Shown here piece by piece: positions 37,011 to 46,260 of a DNA stretch of 64,000 bases. The notes under the pieces were generated by a model. That model saw nothing but the letters and a program-made list of their open reading frames with translations, was not told where the DNA came from and did not search any database. This DNA is from Yeosuana marina (GTDB lineage Bacteria; Bacteroidota; Bacteroidia; Flavobacteriales; Flavobacteriaceae). How positions within the stretch are numbered: the first letter of the stretch is position 1; each line of letters opens with the position of its first letter. The stretch covers positions 274,486 through 338,485 of the forward strand of contig NZ_JAAKGI010000005.1 of NCBI RefSeq assembly GCF_011762485.1, in the 5' to 3' direction. A program made the translations under genes and the position numbers.

Positions 37011-37979
37011 TTAGTTTATTTCATTCAACACAAAAGGAATTTGGATATCTATATCTGAATCAGATTCTGAAACCCAAGGACCTAAAACCATTAAGATTTC
37101 AAAAATCCGTTCTTTCATTTTAAATTTTAAGAAATCTTTATGTTCTATTTTATTTAGATTTTTAGGAGAATTGGTTTGCGCAATAAAAGGCAGTGATGGG
37201 AGTTTATAATTATGCACTGCATTGGAATTATAAGTCACTTCTTTTATTGAAAACAGACCACTTTTAACTTCTGCTTTTACTTCAAAATGATAACTTGTAT
37301 ATGTATTCATTAAAACCAAAGGAACATTTATTAAATCGATGAAATACTCCCCTGATTGAATAAACCCACCTAGAGGTTTAATTTTGGTTTTATCTGTTCT
37401 TTTTGGATAATAGATGATTATATACTCTCCACTTTCATCATCTCTTGGTAAATAACTCTTTTTTATTTTTGCATTATCATTAGAAACAATGCTCTTTTTA
37501 TTATCAAAGTCGTATTCTGCTATTATCTTTTTTCCATTGTCTTTAAAGATGTTCCACGTTCCAATAGGCTTCCCATTTGCATAACTACCTTTCTTAATAA
37601 TTTTTCCTTTTCTACTAAAATATTTCCAGTCTCCAACAGGTAAATTATTTTCAAATTTAGCTATCAATTTAGGCTGTCCTTCAAAATAAAATAATTCATA
37701 GTCTCCATTTAGCTTTCCATTAGAATATTCAATCTTACTGATTAAAACACCATTGGTGTTGTTTACAACCCAAGTCCCATCCTTAACTCCATCTAAGTAA
37801 TTTCCTTTTTCTATAATTTTTCCATTACTGAGCAATTGATATAAGCCATCAACTACATGAGCATCAGAATAATTGATAGTCTCTGTACAATTACAATGGT
37901 CATAATTATTGATTGTTTGAGCATATAACCCAATTTTCAAGAAAGTTATTAAGACTAAGGCTAAAATCATTTTTTGCAT
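37011..37979 (-). CDS. exported MORN/YwqK-type repeat protein
   Basis: The 322-residue protein has a signal peptide (MILALVLITFLKIGLYAQ) and at least five tandem MORN-variant repeats at about residues 45-155, such as GNYLDGVKDGTWVV, GKLNGDYELFYFEGQ, NLPVGDWKYFSRKG and GKPIGTWNIFKDNG. The C-terminal half (about 165-322) is unlike anything I recognise. The repeats resemble the so-called YwqK antitoxin family, whose members are often found near toxin or immunity genes, but here no toxin gene is adjacent. It lies 31 nt after the ankyrin gene in the same operon. Confidence 0.8.
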   Translation of the reverse strand: MQKMILALVLITFLKIGLYAQTINNYDHCNCTETINYSDAHVVDGLYQLLSNGKIIEKGNYLDGVKDGTWVVNNTNGVLISKIEYSNGKLNGDYELFYFEGQPKLIAKFENNLPVGDWKYFSRKGKIIKKGSYANGKPIGTWNIFKDNGKKIIAEYDFDNKKSIVSNDNAKIKKSYLPRDDESGEYIIIYYPKRTDKTKIKPLGGFIQSGEYFIDLINVPLVLMNTYTSYHFEVKAEVKSGLFSIKEVTYNSNAVHNYKLPSLPFIAQTNSPKNLNKIEHKDFLKFKMKERIFEILMVLGPWVSESDSDIDIQIPFVLNEIN

Positions 37980-38010
37980 GGATACTATTTTAAGTTATGT
38001 TACTCTAGTG

Positions 38011-38742
38011 CTATTTTTTCATGTATTTTGCAAGCAATTCAGCTGCTTTTCTTTGCCCCCTTTCTTTAGCCAAATCATGAGCATTTTTCTTTTCTTTATT
38101 TTTTAAAAATAAATCAGCCCCATTATCAATCAATAGCTGAATTATATCTATATATCCTAATTTAGCAGCTTCTCCAAGTGCAAAATCACCATCATTATCT
38201 TTATTGTTTATATCAACCCCTTTTTCGATAAGAAACTTAACAATCTCGAAATGTCCTTTACCAGCAGCATGCTCAAGTGGTGTAGCACCATCCATTGCCT
38301 TAAAATCAATTTCAGCTTTATTTTCTGCTAAGTATTGTACAATTTCTAAATGTCCATTTCTTGCAGCCACTCTTATAGGAGTAAAACCACGATATCCATT
38401 AAAATTAACATCTGCCCCATTTTCCACTAATAATTTTACTATTTCTAAATACCCTTCTTGACAAGGGAATTCAATTGGAGTGGAATTACCTGGGGAAACC
38501 TTATTTATTTGATTGACATCTGCCCCACTTTTAATTAATAGCTCAGAAATGTCATAATTATTATCGGCCGTGGAACGCCATAAAGGAAATAGTCCATTTT
38601 TATTATATTCATTTACATCCTCTCCTTTTTCAATTAATGCTTTTACTTTTTCAATATCCCCTTTTTCTACAGCTTTATATGACTTTTGTGAAAATGCAAT
38701 ATTTGCCGTTGTTATAAATAATATGATTAATGCTTTCTTCAT
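38011..38742 (-). CDS. exported ankyrin-repeat protein
   Basis: The 243-residue protein has a signal peptide (MKKALIILFITTANIAFSQ) and about six ankyrin repeats filling the remainder. The canonical phrases are clear: GLFPLWRSTADNNYDISELLIKSGADVN, PIRVAARNGHLEIVQYLAE, PLEHAAGKGHFEIVKFLIEKG and ALGEAAKLGYIDIIQLLIDNGAD. Exported ankyrin proteins in bacteria often bind or inhibit secreted partners, but no partner can be named. The gene lies 31 nt before the MORN gene and 23 nt after the 155-residue protein gene. Confidence 0.88.
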   Translation of the reverse strand: MKKALIILFITTANIAFSQKSYKAVEKGDIEKVKALIEKGEDVNEYNKNGLFPLWRSTADNNYDISELLIKSGADVNQINKVSPGNSTPIEFPCQEGYLEIVKLLVENGADVNFNGYRGFTPIRVAARNGHLEIVQYLAENKAEIDFKAMDGATPLEHAAGKGHFEIVKFLIEKGVDINNKDNDGDFALGEAAKLGYIDIIQLLIDNGADLFLKNKEKKNAHDLAKERGQRKAAELLAKYMKK

Positions 38743-38765
38743 TATATATACTAATAGGTTTATTA

Positions 38766-39233
38766 TTACTTACTTTCATTTATCAACTTTTTGATTTTTT
38801 TAGAAGGCTTCATTTTGTTCTTCACATTAGAACAATATTCAACCAATATTTTCTCTGCTTTATTATAAATGTCATCACTACTCAATACTTCACCATTGTT
38901 TTCTATCACGACTTTAGACATGGCTGCCATATAAAGCCCAAGTAAATCAGAATTTCCTTTGGTCAATTCTATTGCTTTTTTTCCAATATCAAAAGTGTAA
39001 TCAGGTGTTCCCATCATCCATTTCATGATGTATTGAATTGAATTTAATCGATTTAATTCGGCTTCATTTGATGGATTGGTAAATAAATAATTGGCACACA
39101 TTAGAACGTTAGCCTCTTCAGATTTATAACTTTCAACCGATTCAAATTCATATTTAGCTAATTCACTAAAATTCTGTGCAAACGATAAATTACAAGCTAA
39201 AATAATGATGGCAACAAGGATAATTTTTTTCAT
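38766..39233 (-). CDS. exported protein of unknown function (155 residues)
   Basis: It starts with a signal peptide (MKKIILVAIIILACNLSFAQ). The mature part is predicted helical, with motifs ANVLMCANYLFTNPSN and IQYIMKWMMGTPDYTFDIG. A Lys-rich tail ends KIKKLINESK. Similar small exported helical proteins are common in Bacteroidota, but I know no function. It is the second gene of the five-gene run. Confidence 0.75.
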   Translation of the reverse strand: MKKIILVAIIILACNLSFAQNFSELAKYEFESVESYKSEEANVLMCANYLFTNPSNEAELNRLNSIQYIMKWMMGTPDYTFDIGKKAIELTKGNSDLLGLYMAAMSKVVIENNGEVLSSDDIYNKAEKILVEYCSNVKNKMKPSKKIKKLINESK

Positions 39234-39274
39234 AATTTGTTTTTTTATTTTTTTTATATATTTATGTTGATTAC

Positions 39275-40168
39275 TTATTTTTTTAATTCAATTATTTGCT
39301 GCCTTGCAAACTCCTTTGCCCTCTCTTCTCCATATTCAATTGTCTTTTCGTAATATTCAATGGCTTTTTCCTTATTCCCTTTTAGTTTATATCCTTGAGC
39401 AATATTTGAAAGTACAATATAATCTTTAGGGTCTATTTTTTCTGCTCTCAAAAGAGGTTCAAGTCCTTTATCATAGTCTCCAGTCAATAAGTATGTTACA
39501 GAAAGATTTGATAAACTCTCTATGTGTTTTGGGTAGTATTTAAGGATTTCATTGGCAATATCTCTCATATTTACAAGTAAATCATCATTTCCTGTTTCAT
39601 AAAGCTGAACTTGGTAATCCTGTATAGAAGAAAGGAAAAATTCTCTTCCATCTTCTTGTTTCTCATTATTTGTCCAAGTCCAGTTATTGTTGTTTTTTGA
39701 AGAATACTCAACTGTTTTTATTATTTCTGAAGTAAAATTATCCCAATCAGATATCTGCCCTAAAGCATATATTTTACCAAATCTCATATCCAGTCGGTTT
39801 GGATAAAGTTTAATTCCCTCATCTATTTTATTTAGTCCTTTTTTTAATTCTGCTTGGTCATAATATACTCGGCTTCCCAAATAGCCTTTAATTTGATTTA
39901 GGCTGTCTTTTAGAACAAGTCTTTCTCCATTTGGTTCTTCAACCGTCATAGCAAGACCTTCTTGCCTTGATTTGTTAAAATAATAATTAAAATAGCTTGT
40001 GTAAAGTTCAGCATCTTCTGGATTTGCTGTTTTCCATTCAGTTAAAACTTTTAATTGGTTAATGATGTCATTAGTCTGGCAATACTTTTGAAATTCAGAT
40101 TGATAATCTTGACTAAAACCTATTTGTGAAAGAAGAATTAATATTATTGTTACTGATATTTTTTTCAT
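39275..40168 (-). CDS. exported TPR-repeat protein (first gene of repeat-protein operon)
   Basis: The 297-residue protein has a signal peptide (ISVTIILILLSQIGFSQ). A middle region (about 20-190) is without clear repeats but with several aromatic helices. At least three C-terminal TPRs (about 195-290) follow, for example SNLSVTYLLTGDYDKGLEPL and KGNKEKAIEYYEKTIEYG. By order it is the promoter-proximal gene of the run TPR, unknown, ankyrin, MORN, TPR. Confidence 0.8.
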   Translation of the reverse strand: MKKISVTIILILLSQIGFSQDYQSEFQKYCQTNDIINQLKVLTEWKTANPEDAELYTSYFNYYFNKSRQEGLAMTVEEPNGERLVLKDSLNQIKGYLGSRVYYDQAELKKGLNKIDEGIKLYPNRLDMRFGKIYALGQISDWDNFTSEIIKTVEYSSKNNNNWTWTNNEKQEDGREFFLSSIQDYQVQLYETGNDDLLVNMRDIANEILKYYPKHIESLSNLSVTYLLTGDYDKGLEPLLRAEKIDPKDYIVLSNIAQGYKLKGNKEKAIEYYEKTIEYGEERAKEFARQQIIELKK

Positions 40169-40448
40169 AGAGGTTTATAAACTCATTTTTTACATAAATA
40201 AAATTATATCTAATTATGTAAATAAAATATGACAATTGTTAGTCAGCTTCAAAAAAACGGTTAAAGGGGACCACTGAAAACAGGAGTTTTTGAACCACTT
40301 AAAAACTCTTTTAAGCCTAAGCTATTAAAAGGATTTACAATAATTATTGCCATGCTCACTTTTATCCGCAGTGGGTGGTATACTATGCCCGCCCTATTCA
40401 ATTAAGCACTAACTAAGCATAATTTTTATATGGTGTTACAAACGGGTT
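40169..40448. other. gap with possible decayed mobile-element or gene sequence
   Basis: On the minus strand a short open frame at about 40265-40385 reads through VNPFNSLGLKEFLSGSKTP before a stop and may be the edge of a lost gene. The left part has inverted AT-rich sequence. The right end (about 40400-40440), TTTTTATATGGTGTTAC, resembles one arm of the cassette-junction hairpins found further on. Confidence 0.35.
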
Positions 40449-41070
40449 TTATAGTCCGACATAATCAGTTTCTTTAATTTCTAAATCACCTAATCTGTTA
40501 TTATTAATTTTTATTAAGTACCAGACGCTCCATATATTATCTGTATCTGGAATCGCCAAGCTTGAATTAAGGTAAATTATGTTTCCTTTTATGCTATCAA
40601 TTTTGGTTGTGTAAAGATTACACTCGGCATAAAATTCAGGGATTAGTGATTTTTTAAAGTCAGTTCTGTCAATTCGTTTTTGGTCAACAATTGGGTCAGT
40701 CAAAAGTTTAAAATCTGTTACCGTTGTATGAGAATGGTCTAAATATATTTGATCTTCCCCTTGCGATAAACTCCTTACAATTAAACTATCATTTAAGCTA
40801 TATGTTTTTAATTCAAGAGTGTTTCTTAGTTCAGAGATTTTGAATTCCTTTTTTTCAGAAATAGTGTCCATTACTAATGCCCAATAATTATTGATTGTAT
40901 CCTTTTTCTTTTCAGAATGGACATTTTTTAATTCGGTATGAGGTTTCAATTCTGTTTCCTCTTTTAAATCAGTCTTTGATTCAATTTCAAGTTGTTTTTT
41001 ATCAGATTTTTTTTTTGTCGCAACTTGATAAAAGAGAAAATGTAAGTATTAAAATCAGAAGTTGTTTCAT
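40449..41070 (-). pseudogene. small lipoprotein gene with frameshift in an A10 tract
   Basis: An ATG at 41070 opens a good lipoprotein signal (LLILILTFSLLSSC), which runs into ten A on the coding strand (41007-41016) and then a stop. With nine A the frame would continue smoothly as KKKSDKKQLEIESK into the downstream frame, which is open to 40449 (about 207 residues in total). The long part has no recognisable domain. It may be a sequencing artefact, a dead gene, or a phase-variable gene whose expression depends on tract length. Confidence 0.7.
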
Positions 41071-41164
41071 TTCGTTTTTCAACTGTTTGATAACGTGTTT
41101 ATTTATGGAAAGTATGGTTAGCTAAAACTGACAATTCTTTGTATACAGTACTATAGGTGGTTTT

Positions 41165-41746
41165 TTACAATCGGTAACCTAAACCTATTTTTAATATATT
41201 AACGTTTGTATTATATTTTATATCAGGAATTTCACTTTCAAGACTTATTTTTACAAAATCGTATTGAATTTGTGCAAACAATTTATCATTTATGTCATAA
41301 GCAATTCCGAAATTAATGTTTAAACCACTTTGAGTTTGACTACCACCAGAAATGTCAAATCCATTTTGTGTTCCTTTAGCGTCAAAAATTATAAAAGTAT
41401 ATCCAATTCCAATAGAAGGATGAAAACTTTTTATAGATTCAATGTCTAATTCCGAAAATATTCTTGGTTGAATTAAGTATGCTGTGATTTTAAAGTCTTG
41501 AAATTCATTGTTTGGTGGGGAATCATTGACTAAAACCCCACTAGTTAAAGAAGCTCCTAAATTTAAAGGATTTAATTCAGCAAATTTGAATTTAGCACCA
41601 AGGTCAATAATTCCATCATAATTTTCTCCAACAAAATTTTTGTCAATCGGAATAGGATAACTTAAATCAAGACTGAATTTTGAGTCTTGAGAAAATGATT
41701 TAATCGTAAAAATCAGTAGTAATGTCAATAATAATTTTTGTCTCAT
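41165..41746 (-). CDS. small outer-membrane beta-barrel protein
   Basis: The 193-residue protein has a signal peptide (LLLTLLLIFTIKSFSQ) and alternating amphipathic strands: FSLDLSYPIP, YLIQPRIFSEL, HPSIGIGYTFIIF and GLNINFGIAYDIND. It ends in a C-terminal strand NILKIGLGYRL typical of outer-membrane barrels (outer-membrane protein beta-barrel family, about eight strands). No specific function is known. It lies in the cassette-like stretch; a hairpin element follows its upstream neighbour at 41766-41905. Confidence 0.8.
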   Translation of the reverse strand: MRQKLLLTLLLIFTIKSFSQDSKFSLDLSYPIPIDKNFVGENYDGIIDLGAKFKFAELNPLNLGASLTSGVLVNDSPPNNEFQDFKITAYLIQPRIFSELDIESIKSFHPSIGIGYTFIIFDAKGTQNGFDISGGSQTQSGLNINFGIAYDINDKLFAQIQYDFVKISLESEIPDIKYNTNVNILKIGLGYRL

Positions 41747-41765
41747 ATTTTGGTTTTTAAATTAC

Positions 41766-41905
41766 CTACAACGTTTCTGTAGATGGAAAGTTGCATGTGT
41801 TTGTGCTAGGATTTTTCAAAGAAAAATCAGAAACTAGCAAACGAGCAACAAACTTTGGCTTAGCTAAAACTAGCGATTTTTTATATACTTTAATTAGCAA
41901 AAGTT
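41766..41905. repeat. long imperfect hairpin of the cassette-junction type
   Basis: Nested inverted repeats lie between two leftward genes: GTTTGTGCTAG (41799-41809) pairs with CTAGCAAAC (41834-41842), and ATTTTTC with GAAAAAT forms the tip (41811-41827). About 45 bases of the core are nearly the same as the element at 42651-42749. It starts with ACAACGTTTCTGTA, like the AACG-starting arms of the others. Confidence 0.7.
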
Positions 41906-41906
41906 G

Positions 41907-42638
41907 TTATTCCATGTGTTCATATTCTCGAATCCCTACATTACTATCTACTAAATACATATCGGGTCTTCCAACAGCTACTCCCATATTTATTCCGCAT
42001 CTGACAAAATATTCTTGTCCTTTTTTTATATTTATAACCACAGAATCTTTTGATTCGGTAACTCCCCAAAAAGTGTGTTTGCCAAAATTTGATGTCTTGT
42101 AATTAAATTTTTCGCCATTACGAACTCTTCCAATTATAGAATCATTATCAAGTCTAATTTTATATCCGATTAATGAACCTGCAAAATTCTTTGGTCTATA
42201 AAAATATACAATAGCATAATCTGCGTTATCTGGTAGTCTAGATTTATTTTTTACTTCGTGCTTTGCTATTAAGTCGATTAGTTTTTCTGTTTCTAAATTT
42301 CTGTACATTTTGGCTTTAATACGATAGCAGGTACTTCCAAAATTTGGTTTTTTCACCTCTATGAGTTGAATTAAATTCGCTCCAGATTTTTTGGCTGTTA
42401 GTTTTGCGTTTTCAATAACTGTTTCATAGCCGCAGTCTGTTGAGAATCCTGAATCTCCAATTTTTAAATCCCCAACAAATTTTGAACTTTCAGGAATTTT
42501 CTCATTAACACCTAAAATAAAAATTTGTGTGTTATCTTCTATCGTAGAGAATTTGGTATCCGTCAAGCTACTTCTAATCTTTGGTGAGCAAGAATGCAGT
42601 AAAAATCCAACTGATAAAATGGTTAATATTCTGTTCAT
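41907..42638 (-). CDS. lipoprotein with C-terminal DUF2846-like domain
   Basis: The 243-residue protein has a lipobox (VGFLLHSC). The N-terminal half (about 30-120) has the form of a small heavy-metal-binding-like or LPS-related fold (CGYETVIENAKLTAKKSGANLIQLIEV). A C-terminal domain (about 135-235) resembles DUF2846, with YAIVYFYRPKNFAGSLIGYKI, GKHTFWGVTESKD and YFVRCGINMGV. Role unknown. It is flanked on both sides by related hairpin elements, so gene plus hairpin looks like one cassette. Confidence 0.7.
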   Translation of the reverse strand: MNRILTILSVGFLLHSCSPKIRSSLTDTKFSTIEDNTQIFILGVNEKIPESSKFVGDLKIGDSGFSTDCGYETVIENAKLTAKKSGANLIQLIEVKKPNFGSTCYRIKAKMYRNLETEKLIDLIAKHEVKNKSRLPDNADYAIVYFYRPKNFAGSLIGYKIRLDNDSIIGRVRNGEKFNYKTSNFGKHTFWGVTESKDSVVINIKKGQEYFVRCGINMGVAVGRPDMYLVDSNVGIREYEHME

Positions 42639-42650
42639 TTTTTAAATGTT

Positions 42651-42749
42651 TGCTAACGTTTATATGAAAAATTGCGGTTTGTATGCAAGGATTTTTCGAA
42701 GGAAAATCAGAAGCTAGCAAACGAGCAATTTTTCACATACAGTGTTAGT
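42651..42749. repeat. long imperfect hairpin of the cassette-junction type
   Basis: Outer arms TGCTAACGTTTATATG and CACATACAGTGTTAGT continue inward through GAAAAATTGC / GCAATTTTTC, then GTTTGTATGC / GCTAGCAAAC, then a small tip hairpin (42690-42709). The whole roughly 100 bases fold on themselves in three stacked stems. It occupies the gap between two leftward lipoprotein genes. Its core matches the element at 41766-41905. Confidence 0.78.
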
Positions 42750-42754
42750 TGTAG

Positions 42755-43675
42755 TTATTTCATTTTTAATTCATTCGTAAGTTTTTTAAATTCCTCAACT
42801 GTTGATTCAAAGTCATCTTTGACAAGTCCAGCTATTATCACAGCTCTATTTTCTTTGACAACACATGTCATAATTATTTGTGTTTCTTCATTATTTAAAT
42901 TACCAATAATTAATTCTTCGTAGCAATTAAATCCGTTTAATTTTTTCCTTTCTGTTGGTATTCTTTTGGAGATGATTAATCCATTACTTTTAAGAGAATT
43001 CAAATTAGTATCAAAAAGAGATTTGGGTCCCATATCTGGTCTTTCAGTTGGTAGTTGAGAAATCAAATATGCTGATTCTCCCATAAAGCTGTCCTTTTTT
43101 ATTCCATTTTTAGTATACAAGAACATGTTTGAAACCGTTTTCGAATATTTATAACTGCTTTTTGAGTCATCTATCTTAAAGAATGCAATTTCAAAAGGGT
43201 CGACTACTCTATTTTTATCGTATTCGATTGTTAAAAATGAGTTTTCGATTTGTTTAATTTTTTCTTTTTCAAAATCAGGAATAAATGCCATTACCATTAC
43301 TGAAAACTCATTGTCACCAAAAACTAATTGTAAGCTTTTTTGATTAGGATTTCCTTGAAGAAATGCAAGTTTTGCAGGAAAACCATCAATCTTTAGTTTT
43401 TTGAAATCAAAAACAGTTACACCTTTTTTTTCAAAATTTTCTTTTGTAAAGCTTTTTGCGTTGGAATTGTAGTTTCCACCAAATAAGTCAAAAAACTGTA
43501 TGACTGATTCTCCACTTTTTAATCCAATAAAATTAGCAGCCAATTTAAAGTTTTCTGGTTTATCTAGATAAACTCTAGTACCAGGTATTAATGTTTTATC
43601 AAAAGTTTTAATTTTGTTTTGTCCACAAGAACTAATTGTTAGAAGAAGGAATAAGCTTAAAAATCTTATTTTCAT
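42755..43675 (-). CDS. lipoprotein of unknown function (306 residues)
   Basis: It has a lipobox (LLLTISSC). The mature protein has two similar halves, each beginning with a segment on ingested-peptide-like beta strands. The halves contain TRVYLDKPENFKLAANFIGL and YSKTVSNMFLYTKNG, and both mention a short conserved pattern before a C-terminal helix (VEEFKKLTNELKMK). It resembles exported PsbP-like or DcrB-like proteins only loosely. The gene sits between two hairpin elements in the cassette-like stretch, downstream of the ABC-3C operon. Confidence 0.7.
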   Translation of the reverse strand: MKIRFLSLFLLLTISSCGQNKIKTFDKTLIPGTRVYLDKPENFKLAANFIGLKSGESVIQFFDLFGGNYNSNAKSFTKENFEKKGVTVFDFKKLKIDGFPAKLAFLQGNPNQKSLQLVFGDNEFSVMVMAFIPDFEKEKIKQIENSFLTIEYDKNRVVDPFEIAFFKIDDSKSSYKYSKTVSNMFLYTKNGIKKDSFMGESAYLISQLPTERPDMGPKSLFDTNLNSLKSNGLIISKRIPTERKKLNGFNCYEELIIGNLNNEETQIIMTCVVKENRAVIIAGLVKDDFESTVEEFKKLTNELKMK

Positions 43676-43696
43676 AATCTGGTTTTAATTACAGGT

Positions 43697-43819
43697 AACG
43701 GTCTAGTATAAGAATAGTAGCGGATAAAACGCACTAACTTTTCGGTAAAACACAGACCTTTTTTATATTTACTTACTTTCGCTTTAACGATTAAACCTCT
43801 ATTATTTTTATACATTGTT
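43697..43819. repeat. long imperfect hairpin after the ABC-3C operon
   Basis: The left arm (AACGGTCTAGTATAAGAATAGTAG, split: 43697-43709 and 43710-43720) pairs with CTATTATTTTTATACATTGTT at 43799-43819. The loop region of about 75 bases contains CGGA and CGCTTTAACG pieces. Its right arm overlaps the last codons of the ATPase gene. It shares the AACG start and GTATA/TATAC pairing with the other elements. Confidence 0.72.
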
Positions 43820-45763
43820 GTACACAGTGCTTTTTCCGTTCAATGGTCCCCAATCATTTGGAATTAATTTTAAGCCATCTCTCCATATTTCCCTTACAGA
43901 TTTTTCAAATCTATCATTTTTCAGATAGGCGTGGTCTGTAATTATTACTTGTAATTTTGGTGTTAAAGATTCTACTACGTTAAACATAAAATCAAACATT
44001 TTATTAACCGCTATTTCATCCGCACTTACTTCTACCACATTATCATTTTTTTCAGGTGGATAATAGACTTGTGTAGGTTGGTCAATGATTACAAAATTTG
44101 GTACAGGTCTATTATTTTGTATAAAGTGTTTATGAAGTGCAAAGACAATTAGTAAATGATAAGCTACCCAATTTGCTCCACTACCAATTTGTGGTAATGC
44201 AATAGGTTTAGTGTCAGAATCAATATACATAGTCAATTTATTAATGTCGAATCTAATTGGGTTGTTTTCATACTCAACATCTAATCCTTCAACCCATTTA
44301 CTCATTTGCAAATTGATTTTATTAAGTATAGATAATAAAAGTTCACGTTCATTATCGCTATCAACAGTTTTTTCTAATTCAATAATCTTAGATTTTAGAT
44401 TTTCAATTTTAGAATCTATACTTTCAGTTTCTTGTTCAATAACTATGCTTTCTAAAAACAAGCTAACTCGACCAATTATTTTTCCTCTACGCAAGTTTAA
44501 GTCTCTTACTGTTCTTGCTTTTTCGTTCTCTACGTATAATGCTGAGATACTTTTTTCTACTCTTTTTAATTCTGTTTCTACAGAATGATATTGTGTTTCT
44601 ACAGAATCGATATAAGATTGAATACGAGGGCTTTCAGCTTTAGTAAATTTTAAATCCTCTCTAATATCAGCTAGAGATTGATTTATACTATCAATAGATG
44701 GGATTGAATTAATCAATTGATTGTCACACAGAGGACACAATGAATTATCTTGACTTGAATCTTTATACAAATTGATTGATTCAAGACGAATTTCCTGTTG
44801 TTTAGCTTCCGTTGAATAACCAAAAGAATTTTTTAAGTAATCTGTTGCTGCTTTTCTATTGTCTGATATTTTGCTCAAATCAGTTTTTAATTCTCCTCTT
44901 TTATCAATCAAATCTTTTAGTGCTGAATTTTCGGCCTTTACTGTCAATGGTTGATATTCCCAATTGGAAACGTACTCTAAAAAAGTGTAGGCCTCTTTTT
45001 GACTTTGAGGATTTGCTGTTTTCTCTAAAATCCCAATCTCTTTTGCTTCATCTATAAGTGAAAATGCTTGACTTATTCCCTCTGATTTTATCTTTTCCGA
45101 TTCTCTTTTTTCTCGTACTAATCTATTTAGAAGTTTTTTGAGTTGAGCTATTTCACTTTCAATTGCTAATGAATTTTCATTTACGGCTCCTAAAAAATAA
45201 GGAAGAGTATCTTTTATTGATTGGGGAACAAACTCTTTATTTTGGTTGTAAAAAAGTTGGTATGGGTCAGCAACTAAATATTGAGGTTGGTAGCAATAAA
45301 ATCGAGAATGTTTAAAGTTGGCTTTTAATGGTTCTCTAGTCAAAGAATCCGGAACGTGAACATTTTCTGAAATACCAATTTTCCGTGTTAAGTAATCTTT
45401 TAAAGCATCTACATTTAAATTTGAATTAATCTCCTCTAAATCAGGTAAATTTTCTCCAATATTTCGAATAAGACATACAGTAGTAGAAGCTTGAATACCT
45501 TTTATATTTGGATTTTCACGAGCAATAAAAGCTGATTCTGAGTCATTAAAAGCTAATAAAATCGCAAAATAGGAAACAGTATCTCTAATTATCCCTTCTG
45601 GAATATCACAACCTTTCGAAGCTAGGCAATAATTAATTATTTCAATCAAAGCAGATTTACCTGATTTTGATTCACCAGTTATGATATTAACTTTACCCAA
45701 TTCAAATGGTAAAATTCGCTTTTCTCCACTATGACTATATAATATAATTTTCTGTATTTGCAT
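43808..45763 (-). CDS. ABC-3C system ATPase (DUF3732, Rad50/SMC-like)
   Basis: The 651-residue protein has a Walker A motif GESKSGKS (residues 30-37). Two coiled-coil arms (about 190-320 and 360-470) flank a zinc-hook CPLC motif in NSLCPLCDNQL, as in Rad50. A Walker B/D-loop segment follows in VPNFVIIDQPTQVYYPPE, then a C-terminal LQVIITDHAYL switch. The DQPTQVYYP wording is typical of DUF3732 ATPases of ABC three-component conflict systems. It is the third gene of the operon effector, middle component, ATPase (2-nt gap). The ATPase probably senses invading DNA or a nucleoprotein and licenses the effector. Confidence 0.9.
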   Translation of the reverse strand: MQIQKIILYSHSGEKRILPFELGKVNIITGESKSGKSALIEIINYCLASKGCDIPEGIIRDTVSYFAILLAFNDSESAFIARENPNIKGIQASTTVCLIRNIGENLPDLEEINSNLNVDALKDYLTRKIGISENVHVPDSLTREPLKANFKHSRFYCYQPQYLVADPYQLFYNQNKEFVPQSIKDTLPYFLGAVNENSLAIESEIAQLKKLLNRLVREKRESEKIKSEGISQAFSLIDEAKEIGILEKTANPQSQKEAYTFLEYVSNWEYQPLTVKAENSALKDLIDKRGELKTDLSKISDNRKAATDYLKNSFGYSTEAKQQEIRLESINLYKDSSQDNSLCPLCDNQLINSIPSIDSINQSLADIREDLKFTKAESPRIQSYIDSVETQYHSVETELKRVEKSISALYVENEKARTVRDLNLRRGKIIGRVSLFLESIVIEQETESIDSKIENLKSKIIELEKTVDSDNERELLLSILNKINLQMSKWVEGLDVEYENNPIRFDINKLTMYIDSDTKPIALPQIGSGANWVAYHLLIVFALHKHFIQNNRPVPNFVIIDQPTQVYYPPEKNDNVVEVSADEIAVNKMFDFMFNVVESLTPKLQVIITDHAYLKNDRFEKSVREIWRDGLKLIPNDWGPLNGKSTVYNNV

Positions 45764-45765
45764 AT

Positions 45766-46260
45766 TTATGGTGTAATTCTTAGAAATGAGTATATTGACT
45801 TAACATTAGTCGTGGAAGACAACCATTTACCAAGCATTTCTGCTTTTTTTAATATATCGTTGTATTCCTGATAATCATCTTTGTTTATTTTTTTTACTTT
45901 TTCTTCTCTTGCTAATATTTCAGCATTTTCGTTGAGTTCAATTTTACTGTGAAGTAATAAAAAGGACAAAGCCTCTTTTGTATATTTTACCATACTTCGA
46001 GTACGTTTTGGAAAATCAAAAAATAAGTCATCATTTTGCTCCACCCAAACAAAAAAATATGTTCTAACTGTTCTTGGCATTCTTTCTCTAGTTGCCTTGT
46101 GAAGCACTATTGGTAGTACTAAAAAAGCAAACGCATAAGGAAATTTCTTATTAGTATGTTTGTTATATTCTTTAGCGGTTGCTCTGATTATTTCACCACA
46201 AAAAGCGGGATTAAATAAATTTGCAACTATCTTATTCCGTTCTGTCCAGCCTAAATTCAT
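45766..46260 (-). CDS. ABC-3C middle component
   Basis: The 164-residue protein has the family start TERNKIVANLFNPAFCGEIIRATAKEY (read in parts), FLVLPIVLHKATRERMP and a C-terminal helical region ending STTNVKSIYSFLRITP. This is the conserved small adaptor between ATPase and effector in ABC-3C loci. It overlaps the effector gene by 4 nt (ATGA) and leads the ATPase gene by 2 nt, so the three are translationally coupled. There is no signal peptide or catalytic motif. Confidence 0.85.
   Translation of the reverse strand: MNLGWTERNKIVANLFNPAFCGEIIRATAKEYNKHTNKKFPYAFAFLVLPIVLHKATRERMPRTVRTYFFVWVEQNDDLFFDFPKRTRSMVKYTKEALSFLLLHSKIELNENAEILAREEKVKKINKDDYQEYNDILKKAEMLGKWLSSTTNVKSIYSFLRITP

Noticed and set aside
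37011..37979. YwqK antitoxin of a toxin-antitoxin pair
   Set aside because: The repeats are the same MORN type, but the protein is exported and no toxin-like gene is adjacent; the antitoxin name would be misleading.
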